36,537 bases of DNA from a virus. The position numbers and the translations under genes were made by a program. Positions 26,386 through 34,935 of this stretch are shown piece after piece (within the stretch, counting starts at the first letter, position 1; the number at the start of each line of letters is the position of its first letter). The stretch lies in the IMG/VR virus record IMGVR_UViG_3300032046_000102, positions 1 to 36,537 of that record. One strand, written 5' to 3'. The notes beneath the pieces are model-generated. The model did no database searches. It was not told where the DNA came from and worked only from the letters and a program-made list of their open reading frames with translations.

Positions 26386-26769
26386 TTAATTTCCTTTTTT
26401 ATTAAATGCTAAATGAGCCCACTTAGAAACATCTCCACCACTTAAAGTATCTAATTGGTTTTCTTCTACTTTAATTTGCTGTGGTAATGCGTGTCCTTGT
26501 TCTAATAACATTTTTTCTGGAAGCCCCTCGGCAACCTCTAACATTGCTGCTGCCAAAGCATTATTTTTTGGTACAACCATATCTTTAATAAGCTTTTGTG
26601 CAAAGGCTTTTCTATCGGACGCTTCTGTTAATGAAAGAACATTTGATTTAGAAGAACCAACTTTTGATTCAACTATTTTTTCTAAATGTTTATCAAAAGC
26701 TCCTTCTGTGATAAGATCAGACAAACATTCTTTCATTAAACTTTTAAATTGTGATTTTGAAAACTTCAT
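26386..26769 (-). CDS. Small head-core candidate sharing C-terminal tail with scaffold
   Basis: The product has 127 residues. The N-terminus KFSKSQFKSLMKECLSDLITEGAF is tag-like and contains LITE-G, a fit to [L/I]-x-E. The middle is helical. The C-terminus ENQLDTLSGGDVSKWAHLAFNKK resembles the end of the scaffold-like protein (ENTVDVSRWATLAGIKK). Its ATG overlaps the TGA of the protease gene. In T4, genes 67 and 68 code small prohead core proteins near gene 21; this is a positional analogue, not a proven homologue. Confidence 0.7.
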   Translation of the reverse strand: MKFSKSQFKSLMKECLSDLITEGAFDKHLEKIVESKVGSSKSNVLSLTEASDRKAFAQKLIKDMVVPKNNALAAAMLEVAEGLPEKMLLEQGHALPQQIKVEENQLDTLSGGDVSKWAHLAFNKKGN

Positions 26770-27893
26770 ATTTTTTTAATTCCTAACAAATCATTTGCTA
26801 TTCTATTAATTTTGTCAGTTTTACTTAAACTGTCTTGAAGTTTTTTTAATTCAAAATTTGATAATTGTCTTGCTTCCGCAAACATGAAAGCTCCTGGTGT
26901 GCTTGGCTCAGATACAAAGTCCCAACAAATTAATTGGAGATCTTCTTGAACATAATTTACACCACCCATTGTTTTAACAGATCCAATTGCTCTTGATGAA
27001 ATGCCGACTTTGATTCCATTTTTAAATAAAGTTTTTATTTGTTGTCCTTGAATCATGTCTTCAAGTATTTCTATTTGACCCCAAACTTCATTTCCTTCCC
27101 ACCAAATATCTGTTATTACATGAGAAGTATGTTTTAAGTTAACCACGGCTTCTTCAGCATGATCACAATTTCCGGTCCAAGACATTTTTCCATTTCTTCT
27201 CATCATCCAAGTTCCATTTGGAACAGTTACACAATATACTTTTCCTTTATATGGGACTGTTTCTACTTTCAAATTTACATGTTCTATATAATTTATCTGA
27301 AACCTGTTTGTGGATTTTGTTTTACAATGTGAAAATTCTTCAACATAAGAATGACTAAAAATGGAATTTTTATTAAGATTATTTTCCATAGCATCTTTTG
27401 CTAATATTTTATATGGTTTGTGTTTCTTATCCCACACAATCATTTTATGATTTGGTGTAAGTTGCATATCAATTTTTTCATCATTTGAAAATCGAATCAT
27501 TTTTCCATTAAAATCCATTTCAACTTTTCTTTGAATTTTTTGAAGCTGTATTTCTTCGGTTTGGAGATTTAATGTATAAATTTTTTCATTAGAAGAAATA
27601 TCTTTTATTAATTTCCATCCATTATATGTTAAAATTTCCGTTTGATCGTCTACACATTCTCCTAGTGCTCGACGTTCCTTAATAAGTTTTCTATAGTTTT
27701 CTACTTCTTTTTCAAGAATATCCTTAGGATAAATTCTTCCATTTTGATTTAAAGTATCTGCTTTTTGCAAAATTCCCTTAACCAACATATTTCCATAAGA
27801 AGAAACTTTAGGACTTCCCTTTTCATCTGTTTCTTTTACGAAATTAAATTCCGCTGTTTCTTTTAAAAGATAAATCTTTTTGTCTTCAGACAT
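26766..27893 (-). CDS. gp21: Prohead protease (gp21-like) interrupted by a mini-intein
   Basis: The product has 375 residues, of which 80-242 form an intein, leaving a 212-residue protease. The extein shows GNMLVKGILQKADTLNQNGRIYP, RRALGE, then after the intein CDHAEEAVVNLKHTSH (the catalytic His region, usually GELDHP...SH) and KVGISSRAIGSV (catalytic Ser), with DFVSEPSTPGAFM later. This is the herpesvirus-type serine protease fold that matures T4-like proheads by cutting after [L/I]-x-E. It overlaps both neighbours. Splicing must occur for the His and Ser regions to come together. Confidence 0.93.
   Translation of the reverse strand: MSEDKKIYLLKETAEFNFVKETDEKGSPKVSSYGNMLVKGILQKADTLNQNGRIYPKDILEKEVENYRKLIKERRALGECVDDQTEILTYNGWKLIKDISSNEKIYTLNLQTEEIQLQKIQRKVEMDFNGKMIRFSNDEKIDMQLTPNHKMIVWDKKHKPYKILAKDAMENNLNKNSIFSHSYVEEFSHCKTKSTNRFQINYIEHVNLKVETVPYKGKVYCVTVPNGTWMMRRNGKMSWTGNCDHAEEAVVNLKHTSHVITDIWWEGNEVWGQIEILEDMIQGQQIKTLFKNGIKVGISSRAIGSVKTMGGVNYVQEDLQLICWDFVSEPSTPGAFMFAEARQLSNFELKKLQDSLSKTDKINRIANDLLGIKKI
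27168..27656 (-). mobile_element. Mini-intein in prohead protease
   Basis: 163 residues (80-242) starting CVDDQTEILTYNGWKLIKD, with block-B LTPNHKMIV (TxxH, 146-154) and ending MSWTGN before the +1 Cys243. No HNH or LAGLIDADG motif and too short to hold one, so it looks like a mini-intein. The penultimate residue is Gly instead of the usual His, which occurs in some active inteins. The site lies within the catalytic GE-x-DH motif. Confidence 0.92.
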
Positions 27894-28764
27894 TTTCTAA
27901 TTCCTTTTGCATTTCAGTTAGTTGCATATAAAATGTTATAGTGTTTTCATCTAGTTTTGTTGTGTCTTTGTATTCATTTAATAAAAGATTTTTTATTCCA
28001 ACAAGTTTTTTACTAAGACCCTCTTCTAATTTTTCTTTACCAATTAGTTTTTTAGCATTTACTTGTTCTATAAGTGCTAAAGTTTTTGTTCTTAATGTTG
28101 TAAGCGACTCGACAAGAGTTAATTTAGAAGTACCATAATCCGACAAAACATAATTTGAAATTATAGTTCTTTGTTCCTCGGATAATAAATCAAAATATTT
28201 TTCATTAAATTTTTCAATCATAATATTAACGACTAGCGAATCAATATCTTCATTAGTCATTTCAAAAACATCTTCATTTAAAGATTCTACTTTATTCAAA
28301 GTTAAATGTTCTAATAAACTATCTTCTAGTTTCGCAACATCAGACAAACTTTCGGAAAATGTCGTTTCTCTCCAGGTATTTAATAAAACTTGAATTGTTG
28401 CCTGTGTTCTGAAATCTGGAATAAGTTGTTCAAAAAAACTTTTACTTTGCAAATTCATATTTATTTCATGAATAAATTTTGTTTTTTCTTTGTTCAAGTT
28501 TTCAACGTTTTGTTTTTTACAGCGTTCTTTGACTTTTTCAATTAAAGAATATGCAGTTTGCTTGTTGGAAACGTTTGTTGTATATAAAACACCAAACAAA
28601 TAGTTTTCTGTTGCCAGCTCTGAACCTTCATAAAAATATTTTTTATATAAAGATTTAGCTTTATTCATTGCTTCATAATTTTTATCAATAATATTCTTAG
28701 CAATTTCCCTTGCAAAGAATTCATTGATTAATCCAACGTTACGTTTTTTGTTATGATGCAACAT
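27886..28764 (-). CDS. Unknown helical protein between portal and protease
   Basis: The product has 292 residues, almost entirely helical and charged: a REIAKNIIDKNYEAMNKAKS start, LYKKYFYEGSEL, a middle rich in Glu and Leu (SLSDVAKLEDSLLEHL), and a coiled-coil-like end (FYMQLTEMQKELENV). GGGAAAG precedes the ATG by about eight bases, and its end overlaps the protease start by eight bases. The position between the portal and protease genes is that of T4 prohead core genes 67 and 68, but this protein is much larger. Prohead core or portal-associated role is inferred from place alone. Confidence 0.7.
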   Translation of the reverse strand: MLHHNKKRNVGLINEFFAREIAKNIIDKNYEAMNKAKSLYKKYFYEGSELATENYLFGVLYTTNVSNKQTAYSLIEKVKERCKKQNVENLNKEKTKFIHEINMNLQSKSFFEQLIPDFRTQATIQVLLNTWRETTFSESLSDVAKLEDSLLEHLTLNKVESLNEDVFEMTNEDIDSLVVNIMIEKFNEKYFDLLSEEQRTIISNYVLSDYGTSKLTLVESLTTLRTKTLALIEQVNAKKLIGKEKLEEGLSKKLVGIKNLLLNEYKDTTKLDENTITFYMQLTEMQKELENV

Positions 28765-28821
28765 AATTTAACTTTCCCTACAAGCTAATTAGATTTTAGT
28801 TTCAGTGTTTTATATAAAAAA

Positions 28822-31800
28822 TCATTTTTTTAATTCAAAAAACTCATTATTAAACTCATTTTCCAATTTTTTATCAATTTCTTCAGTTAAAAGTTTGTTT
28901 TTAGTTTTGTCCAGATCAGGAAACATTTCATCTAATCTTTTAAATATCTTTTTCATTTCCTTTGAAAATTCTGGAATAACACGTAATTTTGAATAATCAT
29001 TGCTTTCTTTAAATGGGTTTTTCAAAAACTCACTATCAGTCGCGTCATTAAGAGATTTAGATTTATTATAGTTAACCATTCTAGCAAAATCTGGCATGGC
29101 TAAATTCTCAATTCCTCCCATGCCTACTCTTCTCTTGCTATTTCTTTTCATTCTTGTAGCTTGTGGAGTTGCATTAATAGGTGTTTTATTTGGAGGCAAT
29201 TCTAGTCTTATAACATTTCCATCTAAATCAAATTTAGAAATACTTTTAAGTAATTCTTCATCGTTTAAGTCATTATAATTTGTTTTTTCTTTTGGAATTT
29301 GTTTGCCTGGTACATCGTAATTTGTCCCATCAAAAGGATCTGTGGTAGACTCTCTTGGTTGTTGTTCTTGTACTGCAATAGATTCTAGTTCAGCCAAATA
29401 AAGTTTTTCTTCTTTTCGTTTAATTTTACTTGAATTTATTTCTTCTTTTGTCATTCCAAGAATTTCTTGTTGCAACCATTCTTCAGTTACAATGCCGCTT
29501 TCTTTCGCTTTTGTTACAATATCAAATCTATCTGCCCACAATGCTAATTTTTGTTGCAGAGCTATTGAAGAAGGATTTGAAAGAAATAATTCAAAATTAA
29601 CAAGATCTTCTCCGTCAAATCCTTTTGAATATAAATGTATCATGGCCATCTTATTCAGTTCGGCTATGATAATTTTTTGTAAAATATTAATAGTTCTAGA
29701 AAACCTTATATCTTCTTGTGCCAATGTAGCTTTACTTCCAATTGCTTCGTCATAACCCAAATATGCCCTTGGGACTTGTAACGCTGAAAACAATTTCTTC
29801 TGTATATATTCCACATCCTCTGTAGCTGAAACATGTTGGCCACCAGCTAATGTTTCAATTTTAGTTCCTTTCGCTTCTCCTCTTACTGGTATGAAATAAT
29901 CTTCATCAATAGCAACGGGATTATATCTATAATCTTGTCTTCCGTTTATTTTATCAATTTGAGAATTTGATCTCAGGGCAGCTTTTGCTGCCTCCATATA
30001 AGTAGGAACATCATTTGGAGCAATATTACCTATGTCAATATAAAACACTCTTCGTTCTGGCGACCTAACGACGCGATATGTTAACATTGCATCTTCTATC
30101 ATTGTATTATGAGTTACAATTCCATTAGCAACAAAATTATGCAATTCATGATCAACTTCTAAATCAAAAGTTTCGTCCCTTTCGTCCTCAGTTACAGATA
30201 TAACCTTTTCAAAGATAGTCTCTTTATTTAATTTTTCCCAATTAATATAAATCGCATATGAATCTTTTCTGTCAACAATTTTATCAAATGATTTATCATA
30301 AGCAATGCTTCCTTCAATTTTTCTAATTTTTCCTACATGAAGGCCAGATTGTTGACACAACACATGTAAATCTTTTATTAAATCTTCGTTGGCTAATTGT
30401 ATTTTTCCGCCATTACGATGACCATCTGCATCATATAATCCTTTTATTAATTCAATTTTACTTTCTTGGTCTAAATTATAAACCCACGAAGGTATTCGTT
30501 TATTAGCAAATCCGGTTTTAAATCCTAGATCTCTAAATAATTCTGCCGTCTCTTTAGAAGAAAACACAACTTTAGAAGACAAGGTGCCTTTTTTATTCGT
30601 TTCCACTCCTGTCATTCCAAGTGTCTCGTTAAATAAATTAATATAGTAATCGTTTTGTTCGGGATAAACAGACAAAGCAATTCCGGTAGAGCATTTATTA
30701 ACCCAACCATCTCCAAGCATGAATCCAAATAATCTAAAAAATGATTTATCTAATGTTATTTCCATAACATCGTTTTTAAATAAACATGATTTTTTAAGTG
30801 ATTTTTTTACAAATACTTCTTTTTCAACATTCGAAAAATCAATTATATTTTTTAATTTTAAATAATCACTATATAATATTTTTTTATTTCCTTGCAAGAA
30901 ACTATGAGTGTTTTTAATTGAGGTATTTAATTTTAGTAATTTTAAACTAGAAATAATACCACTGGACTCATAATCGCATTTTTCATTAAGTTTTATTGAA
31001 TATTTTTGCGGATCTAGAGCATGTTTAATGCTGGTATTTCCATTTTTTATAATTGGTAAAATAAGCGAATCACATGTTGTACTTCTAAATCCGCCCTTAC
31101 CCAATGTGCAGATTAAATCCTCTGCTTTTTTATAATATTGATTTCCCAGTTTATCTTTAACCATTAATCCATGATTTGGCGTTACAAATATTGTTCTGTG
31201 CGTTGTTTTTACTTTTACAATTCTTTGTTCTCCCATTGGAACAGAATGTTTTACTTTTGTTTCTACAAGACTTCTTGTATCTGCATTATAAGAATAAACA
31301 ATATCTCCTTTTACAACATCTTCAATTTTTTTATATCCAATGTTTTTTACCCAAACAAGAGTTCCCTTTTTATGACAAAGCTGTCTCCATATGCGTCTAG
31401 CAGGATCTAACAAGGATGTCCCATAAGGCAAGAACAGATCATTGCCCATTATTCTAAAATGAGTCATCTGCCAATTTTCTAAAATTTTATTACCTCTTGT
31501 TAGCCATTTAAATCTAATTGCGTAAGGATCGGCTTGACTCCAACCTTCTTCTCTTTCAATTTGATCAACAGGTATTGGATTTGCATTTATAATACCAACC
31601 TCTGGTACTACTTCGTTATATAAAAACAAGTCTCCGTATTTTACTAGATTTCTAGTCCAAGATCTTAAATTAAATTCTACATTTAAAGTGTCATAAAAAA
31701 GTTCTTCAAGAGCTTTTCTAACATTGGCATCCTCAGAGAAAATATGAAAACATCTTCCTTTTTCATCTGTTGCACATGTTTCATCAGCATAAATATTTAG

Positions 31801-33189
31801 GGCAGTAGCTATCTCGGGAGTATTGTGAGAAACAACAGTATCAGTCGCGAAGTTTTTGTATTTATCAACAGTTAAATCATAGACAGGACCGTATCCATAA
31901 TATTCAACAGATACCACTTTCATATTTTCATAATTGTTTACAAAAGAATTCCAAGACGAAAACCCATTAGAGGCCAATCTGTTTTTAATAGCAACGTTTG
32001 AAACATTAAACACGTCAGCTAATTGTTTATTTGTCATATTTGGAGTATAAACATTACAAATATTCTCAAAAGTTAAAGATTTAATAAATCTTGGATTTTT
32101 ATTTCCATTATTATTTTGTCCATTGTTTTTCCAATTTTGTACATAAGACGAGGCAAAAACAGTGAAATTATTATACCCTTTGGATTTCAATCTATTATAT
32201 ATGACATTACTGTCTGTGTTGAATGCGATAGATAATTTATCTAAATTAAATTCATTTTCTTCACACCATTGCAAAATTCTTCCAAATGTAATATCTTTAC
32301 GCTCAGCAGGATTATTTTCAATCATGAACTTTGAATGTTCTTTTTTAAATTTTAAAATCCATTCAATATTATCATTTGACCATTTTTTTGTATTTAATAT
32401 TTTACTATGATAGTCATCATGATCATTTTTTTTCATAACTGTTAAGTTTTCTAAAGAATTATCATTTGATATAAAATTTATATGATGAACTACCTCATCC
32501 CAATTTAAATTTCTTTCCAAAGCAAACTCGGCTAATATTCTATGTTCTGGTTGCCATCCTGTTTTAAACCTTGAATCCATAGTATAAATCATTTCATAAT
32601 AATGATCTTTTTTATCTTGATCTCTAACATAATGCTTTTTATAAAAAGGCATCATGGCATCACCGGGATTTAAATCTTTTATTCTACAATAAATTCCACT
32701 ACGCTTCAAAAGCTTGTGATCTTCTGTTCCTATAATATGTTTACCGTTGTCGAAAACAACTTTAAACATATGTTCTTCACGAGTTTTTCTAGCCTGTTTT
32801 GCAGTTGCTGCGACTATTGATTTTTTGTTATGATCGTATGAATAAACAACGAATTCTTTTTCAATCCCATATTCATCAGATAATTCTTTAATAGTTTTAA
32901 ATCCTCCAGGAACCGCAATTAGTGTATCGGCATGTAAACATTGTTCCATTTCCGAAAACTCTGAGTATCTTGCCATTCTATCCATAATACCATATGCACC
33001 AAGAACACTAAAAGGAGAGGATTCTTTACCAAAAGGAGATAAGCTTCTGTAACCTAAATTATTTTGAATTAAATTTTTATCATAATAATTTTTATAATCT
33101 AAACCTTTTATTTTTCTTTGAATAGCTGGTCCAGAACGGAATAATCTTGTTAATCTTTGAAAAAATAAATTTTCTTTTTCATTTGCCAT
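28822..33189 (-). CDS. gp20: Portal protein (gp20-like) with two inteins
   Basis: The precursor has 1455 residues; removing inteins at 84-456 and 605-1028 leaves a 658-residue portal (T4 gp20: 524). Extein landmarks are FGKESSPFSVLGAYGIMDRMARYSEFSEME, joined to TPEIATALNIYADE; LRSWTRNLVKYGDLFLYNEV; PYGTSLLDPARRIWRQL, joined to TMIEDAMLTYRVVRSPERRVFYID; and LSNPSSIALQQKLALWADRFD. The portal forms the dodecameric vertex through which DNA enters and leaves. The C-terminal tail is extended and charged. The gene starts the leftward head operon and faces a divergent plus-strand set. Both inteins lie in the most conserved portal stretches. Confidence 0.95.
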   Translation of the reverse strand: MANEKENLFFQRLTRLFRSGPAIQRKIKGLDYKNYYDKNLIQNNLGYRSLSPFGKESSPFSVLGAYGIMDRMARYSEFSEMEQCLHADTLIAVPGGFKTIKELSDEYGIEKEFVVYSYDHNKKSIVAATAKQARKTREEHMFKVVFDNGKHIIGTEDHKLLKRSGIYCRIKDLNPGDAMMPFYKKHYVRDQDKKDHYYEMIYTMDSRFKTGWQPEHRILAEFALERNLNWDEVVHHINFISNDNSLENLTVMKKNDHDDYHSKILNTKKWSNDNIEWILKFKKEHSKFMIENNPAERKDITFGRILQWCEENEFNLDKLSIAFNTDSNVIYNRLKSKGYNNFTVFASSYVQNWKNNGQNNNGNKNPRFIKSLTFENICNVYTPNMTNKQLADVFNVSNVAIKNRLASNGFSSWNSFVNNYENMKVVSVEYYGYGPVYDLTVDKYKNFATDTVVSHNTPEIATALNIYADETCATDEKGRCFHIFSEDANVRKALEELFYDTLNVEFNLRSWTRNLVKYGDLFLYNEVVPEVGIINANPIPVDQIEREEGWSQADPYAIRFKWLTRGNKILENWQMTHFRIMGNDLFLPYGTSLLDPARRIWRQLCHKKGTLVWVKNIGYKKIEDVVKGDIVYSYNADTRSLVETKVKHSVPMGEQRIVKVKTTHRTIFVTPNHGLMVKDKLGNQYYKKAEDLICTLGKGGFRSTTCDSLILPIIKNGNTSIKHALDPQKYSIKLNEKCDYESSGIISSLKLLKLNTSIKNTHSFLQGNKKILYSDYLKLKNIIDFSNVEKEVFVKKSLKKSCLFKNDVMEITLDKSFFRLFGFMLGDGWVNKCSTGIALSVYPEQNDYYINLFNETLGMTGVETNKKGTLSSKVVFSSKETAELFRDLGFKTGFANKRIPSWVYNLDQESKIELIKGLYDADGHRNGGKIQLANEDLIKDLHVLCQQSGLHVGKIRKIEGSIAYDKSFDKIVDRKDSYAIYINWEKLNKETIFEKVISVTEDERDETFDLEVDHELHNFVANGIVTHNTMIEDAMLTYRVVRSPERRVFYIDIGNIAPNDVPTYMEAAKAALRSNSQIDKINGRQDYRYNPVAIDEDYFIPVRGEAKGTKIETLAGGQHVSATEDVEYIQKKLFSALQVPRAYLGYDEAIGSKATLAQEDIRFSRTINILQKIIIAELNKMAMIHLYSKGFDGEDLVNFELFLSNPSSIALQQKLALWADRFDIVTKAKESGIVTEEWLQQEILGMTKEEINSSKIKRKEEKLYLAELESIAVQEQQPRESTTDPFDGTNYDVPGKQIPKEKTNYNDLNDEELLKSISKFDLDGNVIRLELPPNKTPINATPQATRMKRNSKRRVGMGGIENLAMPDFARMVNYNKSKSLNDATDSEFLKNPFKESNDYSKLRVIPEFSKEMKKIFKRLDEMFPDLDKTKNKLLTEEIDKKLENEFNNEFFELKK
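30106..31377 (-). mobile_element. Portal intein 2 with LAGLIDADG endonuclease
   Basis: 424 residues (605-1028), starting CHKKGTLVWVKNIGYKKIED, block B VTPNHGLMV, the two dodecapeptides LFGFMLGDGWV (820-830) and ELIKGLYDADG (913-923), and ending GIVTHN before Thr1029. All splice and both endonuclease motifs appear intact, so it is probably a full homing intein. The +1 residue is Thr. Confidence 0.95.
31822..32940 (-). mobile_element. Portal intein 1 with HNH endonuclease
   Basis: 373 residues (84-456), starting CLHADTLIAVPGGFKTIKEL, block B IGTEDHKLL, an HNH core (EHRILAEFAL, EVVHHINFISNDNSLENL, DHDDYH, about 215-261), two tandem helix-turn-helix-like units (VIYNRLKSKGYNNF and AIKNRLASNGFSSW) that could bind DNA, and an end in VVSHN before Thr457. 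Confidence 0.94.
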
Positions 33190-33236
33190 ATTTATACTTT
33201 ACCATTATTTATATCATTGTATAAGTATTTATTGTT
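33190..33236. promoter_or_regulatory. Divergent promoter region between portal and plus-strand genes
   Basis: A 47-base gap serving genes on both strands. On the minus strand it holds AATACTTA (33222-33229) and two copies of TATAAATA, the T4 late promoter octamer (33206-33213 and 33189-33196, the latter touching the ATG). On the plus strand TATAAGTA lies at 33220-33227. Given the AT content, chance matches cannot be excluded. Confidence 0.4.
33222..33229 (-). promoter_or_regulatory. AATACTTA element upstream of portal gene
   Basis: Minus-strand AATAAATACTTATAC, 33 bases before the portal ATG; fourth copy of the octamer in intergenic sequence. Confidence 0.3.
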
Positions 33237-33572
33237 ATGAATGATTTATTGACAAAAGATATAAAAAACAAAATTCAATTTGTTGCTTCTTATATTGAAG
33301 ACAGTACAAATGATTGGTTTAGAATAAAAAAAGAACTTATAAATTGCTTGCCAATCGAAGAAAGACACAATTTTTCCAGAAGACACAAGACTAGTAAAAA
33401 GTTTTTTATAAATGATTTCGATAATTCAGTTATAAATTATTGGGAACAAATAACAGGTGTTGTATTATTTATAGACAAAACAAGATTACATAAAACCGAA
33501 GACGAACGGCCACCAAGATATTGGGCATTAATGGAATATAATGAAAAAAGAAAAAAAACAATCAATAAATGA
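33237..33572 (+). CDS. Unknown small protein
   Basis: The product has 111 residues: LTKDIKNKIQFVASYIEDST, a WFRIKKELINCLP helix, a basic SRRHKTSKKFF stretch, then NYWEQITGVVLFIDKTRL and a basic C-terminus. No family is recognised and no membrane segment is seen. First gene of the plus-strand set, 47 bases from the portal start and overlapping the next gene by 32 bases. The overlap and the basic end suggest a genuine short gene, but the coding evidence is mostly length and position. Confidence 0.6.
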   Translation: MNDLLTKDIKNKIQFVASYIEDSTNDWFRIKKELINCLPIEERHNFSRRHKTSKKFFINDFDNSVINYWEQITGVVLFIDKTRLHKTEDERPPRYWALMEYNEKRKKTINK

Positions 33573-34602
33573 ACAAGATCTTAAAGCTTATATTGATTTA
33601 ATTACCGAGGATACCGTCGCGGGTATATTTCTTGATCCACTCAAAACCGTACTCAAAACAGGAATGTACTCTGCTGAAAATGCATTTGCCTCAGCAAAAG
33701 AATTAGCAAGAGGAATAGTGGCACAAATTCCTTCTTTGCTTATACCTGGACTAAGATTTAATTATGAACAATTTATGATTGACTGGAACAACAAATTAGG
33801 TTCGGTTGAAAAAAAATATGAAAAAGAACTGAAAGATGTATTTGATGCTTTGAAAAGTAGAGACTTGTGGGGAATGATGTTCTTGTTGCATCCTGAGCTT
33901 ATGTTAGGACAAAAATTACTATTTGCTGCTCCCGAAACTGCTTTAAGAGCTATGGAAGTAATATCAGGAGGTGATCCAAGGCTCACTTCAATTAGGCAAC
34001 GATATTCTTCTGCTACTGCGCCATTAGCAATGCCACAAAGTCCATATGGCTGGCAAGGTGGTGGTGGAGGTGGAAGTTATGGTGGTGGCTATGGAGGTAT
34101 TGGAGGTGGTGATTCTGGTGGCGGCTATGGTGGCGGAATGGGAGAATCTAGATATAATAAAAGCAAACTTCTAGAACAACCAGATCAAATGCAAAATATG
34201 ACTGCTGAATTGCAGCAATTATTACAAGATCCTAGTTTTGCAGCCAAACTACAATCAAGTCCAATTTTATTGGATATTAAAAAAACAGGAATGCAAACCT
34301 GGGTAGAAAAAATAAAAAAAATAGATTCAATTACATCAATAGATGATCCTGAACTTACTGCTATTTTGGGTGGAAATCAAGTTGTTGATAAAATCAAAAA
34401 TAGCATTAATATAGATATTAATAAAAATAAAGAATTAAAAACTCCCAAGGAAAAAGATGCAGGTTTGAAATCTGCTTATGAACAAGCCTTGGTTGAAATA
34501 AAAAAAGATTATAAAGATTTTTATAAAAAAGAACTTGAAAAGTTGGCAGCTAAAGATCCTCAAATTAAAGATGAAGTTGCTATTATTTTAAAACAATCAT
34601 AA
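33541..34602 (+). CDS. Unknown protein with Gly-rich linker and tag-like start
   Basis: The product has 353 residues. The N-terminus SINEQDLKAYIDLITEDTVAG contains LITE followed by Asp, matching [L/I]-x-E. A helical, partly hydrophobic domain follows (GIVAQIPSLLIPGLRF, LWGMMFLLHPELMLGQKLLFAAPETALRAMEV), then a Gly/Tyr-rich linker (about 172-203) and a charged helical C-terminus (KKDYKDFYKKELEKLAAK). No family is recognised. The hydrophobic helices may contact membrane or pack in a core. It lies beside the head module but on the opposite strand. A virion protein is possible. Confidence 0.68.
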   Translation: MKKEKKQSINEQDLKAYIDLITEDTVAGIFLDPLKTVLKTGMYSAENAFASAKELARGIVAQIPSLLIPGLRFNYEQFMIDWNNKLGSVEKKYEKELKDVFDALKSRDLWGMMFLLHPELMLGQKLLFAAPETALRAMEVISGGDPRLTSIRQRYSSATAPLAMPQSPYGWQGGGGGGSYGGGYGGIGGGDSGGGYGGGMGESRYNKSKLLEQPDQMQNMTAELQQLLQDPSFAAKLQSSPILLDIKKTGMQTWVEKIKKIDSITSIDDPELTAILGGNQVVDKIKNSINIDINKNKELKTPKEKDAGLKSAYEQALVEIKKDYKDFYKKELEKLAAKDPQIKDEVAIILKQS

Positions 34603-34673
34603 GCCAACAAACAACAAGGTATATTGGTTTTTTCCGTGTGTTATAGTTTACTCTATTAAACGGAGAAAAAAAT

Positions 34674-34934
34674 ATGAGCAAAAACACAGACATCTTCCCT
34701 TCATCAATCACAGATTTAAAACCAATAGTTAAAGATTTCATTGAAAAACTTGAATCTCTTGAGCATGAAATTGAACTTTTAAATGAAAATCGCAAAGAAC
34801 TATTTGAAGAGTATGAATCAAAAATAGATATTAAAGAATTAAAAGCAGCTTTAAGAGTTCATAAAATAATGAAAAAAGTATCCCACAAGGATGCCTTTGA
34901 AAGTTATTGTGTTATCTTAGAAGGAGATTCTTGA
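34674..34934 (+). CDS. GapR-like (DUF2312) DNA-binding protein
   Basis: The product has 86 residues. The pattern FIEKLESLEHEIELLNENRKELFEEYESKIDIKELKAALRVHKI follows GapR/DUF2312 proteins: a coiled coil, a short break, then an L-R basic helix. GapR of Caulobacter binds overtwisted AT-rich DNA and stimulates topoisomerases; phages of various groups carry homologues. GGAG lies nine bases before the ATG. It is followed two bases later by the next gene. Family call is by recalled pattern. A role in phage DNA topology or gene regulation would be the first guess. Confidence 0.65.
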   Translation: MSKNTDIFPSSITDLKPIVKDFIEKLESLEHEIELLNENRKELFEEYESKIDIKELKAALRVHKIMKKVSHKDAFESYCVILEGDS

Positions 34935-34935
34935 T

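Noticed and set aside
34603-34673. Search for tRNA or structured RNA in gaps
   Set aside because: No cloverleaf-like arms or T-loop sequence found in this or other gaps.
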